Source of the DNA: Emydura subglobosa
Lineage: Eukaryota; Chordata; Testudines; Chelidae
DNA: 64,000 bases
Reading direction: 5' to 3'
Assembly (NCBI GenBank): GCA_007922225.1
Contig: ML679970.1
Coordinates: forward strand, 40,566,212-40,630,211
The translations under genes and the position numbers were made by a program. The notes beneath the pieces were generated by a model, which was not told where the DNA came from, ran no database searches, and was given only the letters and a program-made list of their open reading frames with translations. Of the stretch, positions 60,326-64,000 are shown in pieces; the first letter of the stretch is position 1; every line of letters begins with the position of its first letter.

Positions 60326-62120
60326 TGTCATCGTTGTGGTCAAGAGTGGGTGCAGAACCCCCACACCTCCATTGCTCAGGTCAGCACTCGGCTGGAACAG
60401 TCACCCTTTGCCCAGAGGGATGGGACCCCCCAAGAACCCTGTGGCTGGGTCCTCTCTGATTGTGTCCTCACTGTTGAGAAGAGAGGTGGAGCCCAGCCTG
60501 GGCGCCCTGTGGAGTGTGGGAAGGGACAATGATGCCATCCTCAAAGGGCAGCCGCTAGTGTCCTGCTGCCTGACGCAGTGCTACAGCGACACTTGGTGTC
60601 CCAGGCTGCTCTGCACACTCCATGGCATGCCAGCCCAGGACTGATGGAAGTCAGCAGGAAGCGGAGCAGCTAAACCCCAATGATCTGCTGCAGGAAAGGC
60701 AGCTGGAGTTGGAGTGGTGAGAACGCCTGTTTCCCCCAGTGATGCCAAGGGGGGTTTGTGCTGGCCACGACTCACTGTTCCCAGCATCCAGCCTTCAGCC
60801 CCACGCTGCTCCAGGACATTCAGATCTGTTTTCTATTTCACAGACATGGATTTCTTGGTTCTGACCGATGGTGCCATCATGGCCCCTGAGCACAGTTGGC
60901 TCCTGCATTGCCATGCAGCATCTCTGAGCTGCTGCTGCCCTTGTTAGTCATGCAGGGCTGTAAAGCCCCAGGCCAGCGGGCTAGGGTGCCTCCTGGTGTT
61001 TTGGATGCTGGGTTGGCTCCCTGCTTGCTTTGGTTACTCTGGCTGTGGCCCATCACCAGGTGTGGGTGGTAGGATTTCCCCTGAAGCTATCTCAGGCTCA
61101 CCTGCTGTCCCTTTCTTGCAGTGTTGGCTCGGCCTACCCACAGTCCTTTAGTCATGGGTTCCAGATGCAGTGGAGATCACTGCAGTCACAGGCATCCTTG
61201 TTCTACTGGGGGTATTTAGTCTGTACAGCCTCACACGAAGTGGGCCCTCGGGTAGGGTGACGTCACGGCAGGGCAGCCTCTTTAGGAAGTGCTGGTGTCA
61301 TTCCCGGCGGAGAAGCTAGTGCCCTTGCTGCACCAGGCTTCATCCCCAGCTGAATTCCGCTCGGTCAGAGCATGGCTGGACTAAGGGGGGGGATGGCTGC
61401 AGAAGCGGTAGCTGGGCAGTAAATGTTAGTGAAACAGCAACTCGCCCCCCTTCTTCTCCCCTTCCAGCCCGTTTCTTAGACTTCATGGAAGTGTGACTTT
61501 TGAATGGCTGACAGCTGGCAAATGGTTTTAAAAGGAGGGCTGGGGGTGGAGAACTAGATCTGTCAACTGCATGAAGAATGCTGTGTCTATTTCGATCATC
61601 TCGGTAACAAACAAACCCCAGCACTGCAGCTGAGGGGAGATGGAAGCAGCAGAAAGAGCTAGTGCCCAAAGCTGCTCTCCCCTCTGTCTCGTGCCTGCCT
61701 GGGTGAGTTATTCCACGCTGGGAGCAGGGTTACCTTTTATACTGCACCAGACTGACGGCAACAGTCCTGTCTCCACCCCACCCCAATAGTGACCCTGTAA
61801 GCATGGCTGAGGGGCAGTTTCCCTCTCCCATCCAAGCAGCAGCTTTCAGGTTTGTCGCTTGAAGGGAAGACAGGGTGTTGAATGCGGCAGCCGGCTGCCA
61901 GTCCAGCCCAGGGTGTTGATGCATGTGAAAGCAGACTTGCCTCCGTGAAGAACTGGACTTACCCAACATCCTGGTTTGGCAGAGGTTGACTGACTGGAGA
62001 ATGAAATTACTTCTGGTCTTTATGGCAGGTGAGATCCCTCTGGCTCTTAGCTTTGCCTAAGACCAAATGCTGTAAATAGTCCCCCTGTTGGAAAGAATAA
62101 AGCTGTCCCATACTACCTGT
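60326..62120 (+). other. BAP1: BAP1 3' UTR with poly(A) signal
   Basis: About 1.8 kb of unique sequence after the TAG, without splice-supported exons, ending at a canonical AATAAA (62,096-62,101) preceded by 'ttggaaag'. The cleavage site is inferred 10-25 nt downstream. Confidence 0.7.
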
Positions 62121-62361
62121 CTGGCGGGAGAAGCTGTGTGAGCGGGAGAGTTTGGAGAGAAATGTAAAATGCTCAGGCGGTGCAGCAGGGAGACAGCGAT
62201 TGCTCCTTGCACATGGCCTAATCTACTCTAGTCCATCTGGCTACTCCCCGGTGATGGAAGCCAGGGTGGTCGCCGCATGTCCTGAAAGCCTAGTGGGAAG
62301 AGAAGGGGGCACCTCCCGAGAAGAATTTTCTTGCCCCAGGAGTGGTAAAACAGAACAGCTG

Positions 62362-62367
62362 TTTATT
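62362..62367 (-). terminator. DNAH1: Probable DNAH1 poly(A) signal AATAAA
   Basis: TTTATT on the plus strand, 189 nt past the DNAH1 stop in the direction of transcription. This gives a short 3' UTR ending about 230 bp from the BAP1 cleavage site. Confidence 0.6.
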
Positions 62368-62467
62368 TACAAAGGGTAAAGCACAGCCAAAGCAGGGTTA
62401 CTTACAAGACAGCGCTAACCCTCGCTCATGGCACCAACCATGCTCCCCAGCGCTGCATGCAAACACC

Positions 62468-62509
62468 CCGTAGAGCAGCTGGACTGCGGTAGAGCAGCTG
62501 GACTGCGCC
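62468..62509. repeat. Two-copy 19-bp tandem duplication
   Basis: 'tagagcagctggactgcgg' is followed directly by a second copy, within the inferred DNAH1 3' UTR. Confidence 0.9.
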
Positions 62510-62555
62510 GCCCCCTTGTTGCCATGGCGTCCGAGATGCAGCAAAGTTTCAGGGG

Positions 62556-63732
62556 CTAGAAGTCTAGCGCACAGATGAGGGCTACGCCCCGTTTGATCCA
62601 GTGCCGCTGCGGCTTACTGCTGGGGATCTCCACAGCAATCACATAGTTGGTGGAATGACCTGTCGTTGACAACGTCCCTGTAATGGAAACAGGTAAAGCT
62701 GGATTAAAACACGAACCCAAGGCTGGTAAGTTTCTATACATGAAAAAAATCTCATCCCTCTCCCAGCGCCCCTCCTGAGTCATGGACAACTGTTGGCTGA
62801 TCTATCAGCAAAGTTACTACACAGTCTCCAGCCAGATTTATTTAGTATCATTTCTGCACAAGAGATGGGAACTTGCTGTCTCCGCTCTAAGTTTTTACAC
62901 AGCGCTCGTCACTACGGAGCTCAGCACCCTCCAGGAGAGAGTGCCTTAAAGCAGCCTGATGACATCTCTCAGCCTCTCCTAGGAGGGAGAAGTGTGAGCA
63001 GTGGTGTGGAAGTGTATTCAACATACAATATAATATTCAATATAAAACACACAGCCGCATGTATAGTTATGAGCGAAAGCATGGCCAAAGAAATACACCT
63101 GGCCCTGCTGCTTCTCTCTGGTTCCTGGGAAGTTCCTGGCTAAGTGTTTGTCTGATGAGAAAACACCCCTGCTGGCTGTTAGCAGCCCGCTAGTCGCTTC
63201 TGCCTGCATATGCTGGATTCATATGCTGGGTTCATTTCCACTGCCAGCCCAAACGGGTCTGTTGTGACGTGTAAGAAAGCTGGGTGCTCTCATCCTGCCA
63301 TGGGGCCAGCAGGGAACAGGGCTGGTGTCATCTGTCCTGGGACTTTAGTTTGGGGCCACTTGTGAGTATGAGCACTAGCCCTGCAGTGACTAAAAGACAG
63401 CCCATGGGGGTCTCTGCTAAGCTGCTATGAATACTCACGGGGGGCTAGTGCAGTTCCTTACAGCCTTCGCATCTGCAGAACTCCCCAGCATCCCTACCTG
63501 CTCGAGTGAGTGTCTTGTAGATTGGGCACAGGTAGAAGCCTGTGGTCGGAGGTTTGCGGTTGGGAACGGGGACGAGCCAGATCACCGCCATCTCTGTGTA
63601 AAGCTCCTTGGGGCGTGACTCTGCTAGCTGAAAGGAGGAGGGATCCCAGCGAGCGCCTTCCAGAAATAGGCCGTGAATATAACATCCCTGAGCGGGGCGC
63701 CGGGTCAGCTCGCTCACCGATTCTTTCATCAC
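62556..63732 (-). CDS. DNAH1: DNAH1, axonemal dynein heavy chain 1, last two exons (118 residues)
   Basis: Exons 63732-63498 and 62677-62556 (TAG stop) join in phase (GCAG + GGACG). They encode the C-terminal domain end typical of axonemal dynein heavy chains: '[15 protein letters not shown]', '[12 protein letters not shown]', 'FYLCPIYKT', '[11 protein letters not shown]' and the terminus '[15 protein letters not shown]'. This is an inner-arm dynein motor subunit that drives ciliary and flagellar beating. The rest of the very large gene lies to the right of the window. The choice of DNAH1 over the similar DNAH12/DNAH3/DNAH7 rests on BAP1 being its tail-to-tail neighbour, as in human. Confidence 0.92.
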
Positions 63733-64000
63733 CTAGCAGGGCACAAGGAAGAGCAGCATGTCACAAGAGACCTGCCCCTAAACAGCAGGACAGCTAGCAC
63801 CAGGAACTAACGGCTGTGCTGTTCCCCAGGAAGGGCTGTATGCAGCCAGTCACAGTCCCGTTTATAAAGGCTCTAACAATGGTGGCCATAGTGTCTAAAC
63901 AGCCCAGAGCGGACCCGACTGTGTGCCCAGCTTGAGCCAGGTCATTTTTTTTTCCAGGCACGCTGAGCATGCAAAACTCCACCTGCAGTCAAGGGAAGCT

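Overview
This is a vertebrate (amniote) genomic window. The repeats point to a turtle or another non-avian reptile. There are CR1 LINEs with (ATTCTATG)n 3' ends, a decayed Ty3/gypsy pol, MIR-like SINEs and many short PIF/Harbinger- and hAT-like MITEs, and there are no Alu, L1 ORF2 or avian-style gene packing. The genus cannot be named from the sequence alone.

Four protein-coding genes were read exon by exon using splice sites, reading phase and family motifs. From left to right: (1) ACY1 (aminoacylase-1, minus strand, about 433-17,990). Thirteen coding exons are visible and encode the first 366 residues; the last exon(s), carrying the final zinc-ligand His, lie beyond the left edge. (2) A repeat-rich spacer of about 15 kb (18.1-32.3 kb) with no recognisable gene. 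(3) ABHD14A (membrane-anchored alpha/beta hydrolase, minus strand, 32.3-35.4 kb), complete at 264 aa, with a probable non-coding first exon in a CpG-rich block at 39.3 kb. (4) An intact 279-codon LINE-1-type ORF1p-like reading frame (minus strand, 38,089-38,928), alone and without ORF2, in the presumed first intron of ABHD14A. (5) BAP1 (nuclear deubiquitinase, plus strand, 43,468-60,325), complete in 17 exons and 727 aa, with a CpG-island promoter and an AATAAA at 62,096. (6) The last two exons of DNAH1 (axonemal dynein heavy chain, minus strand, 62,556-63,732), tail to tail with BAP1.

The genes are unrelated housekeeping or tissue genes rather than a pathway: cytosolic N-acyl amino acid hydrolysis (ACY1), a serine hydrolase (ABHD14A), chromatin deubiquitination (BAP1) and ciliary motility (DNAH1). 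DNAH1-BAP1 tail-to-tail and ABHD14A-to-ACY1 tandem order are both known in mammals. Having the two pairs directly next to each other is not the human arrangement, and no ABHD14B is visible. The most interesting element is the intact ORF1p-like gene, a candidate exapted (domesticated) retrotransposon protein. The rest is ordinary repeat archaeology: nested CR1, MITE and SINE insertions, two near-identical CR1 copies in direct orientation around the start of ACY1, and a degenerate GC-rich minisatellite in BAP1 intron 1. There are assembly gaps at 18,101-18,110 (10 N) and 44,363-44,762 (400 N).
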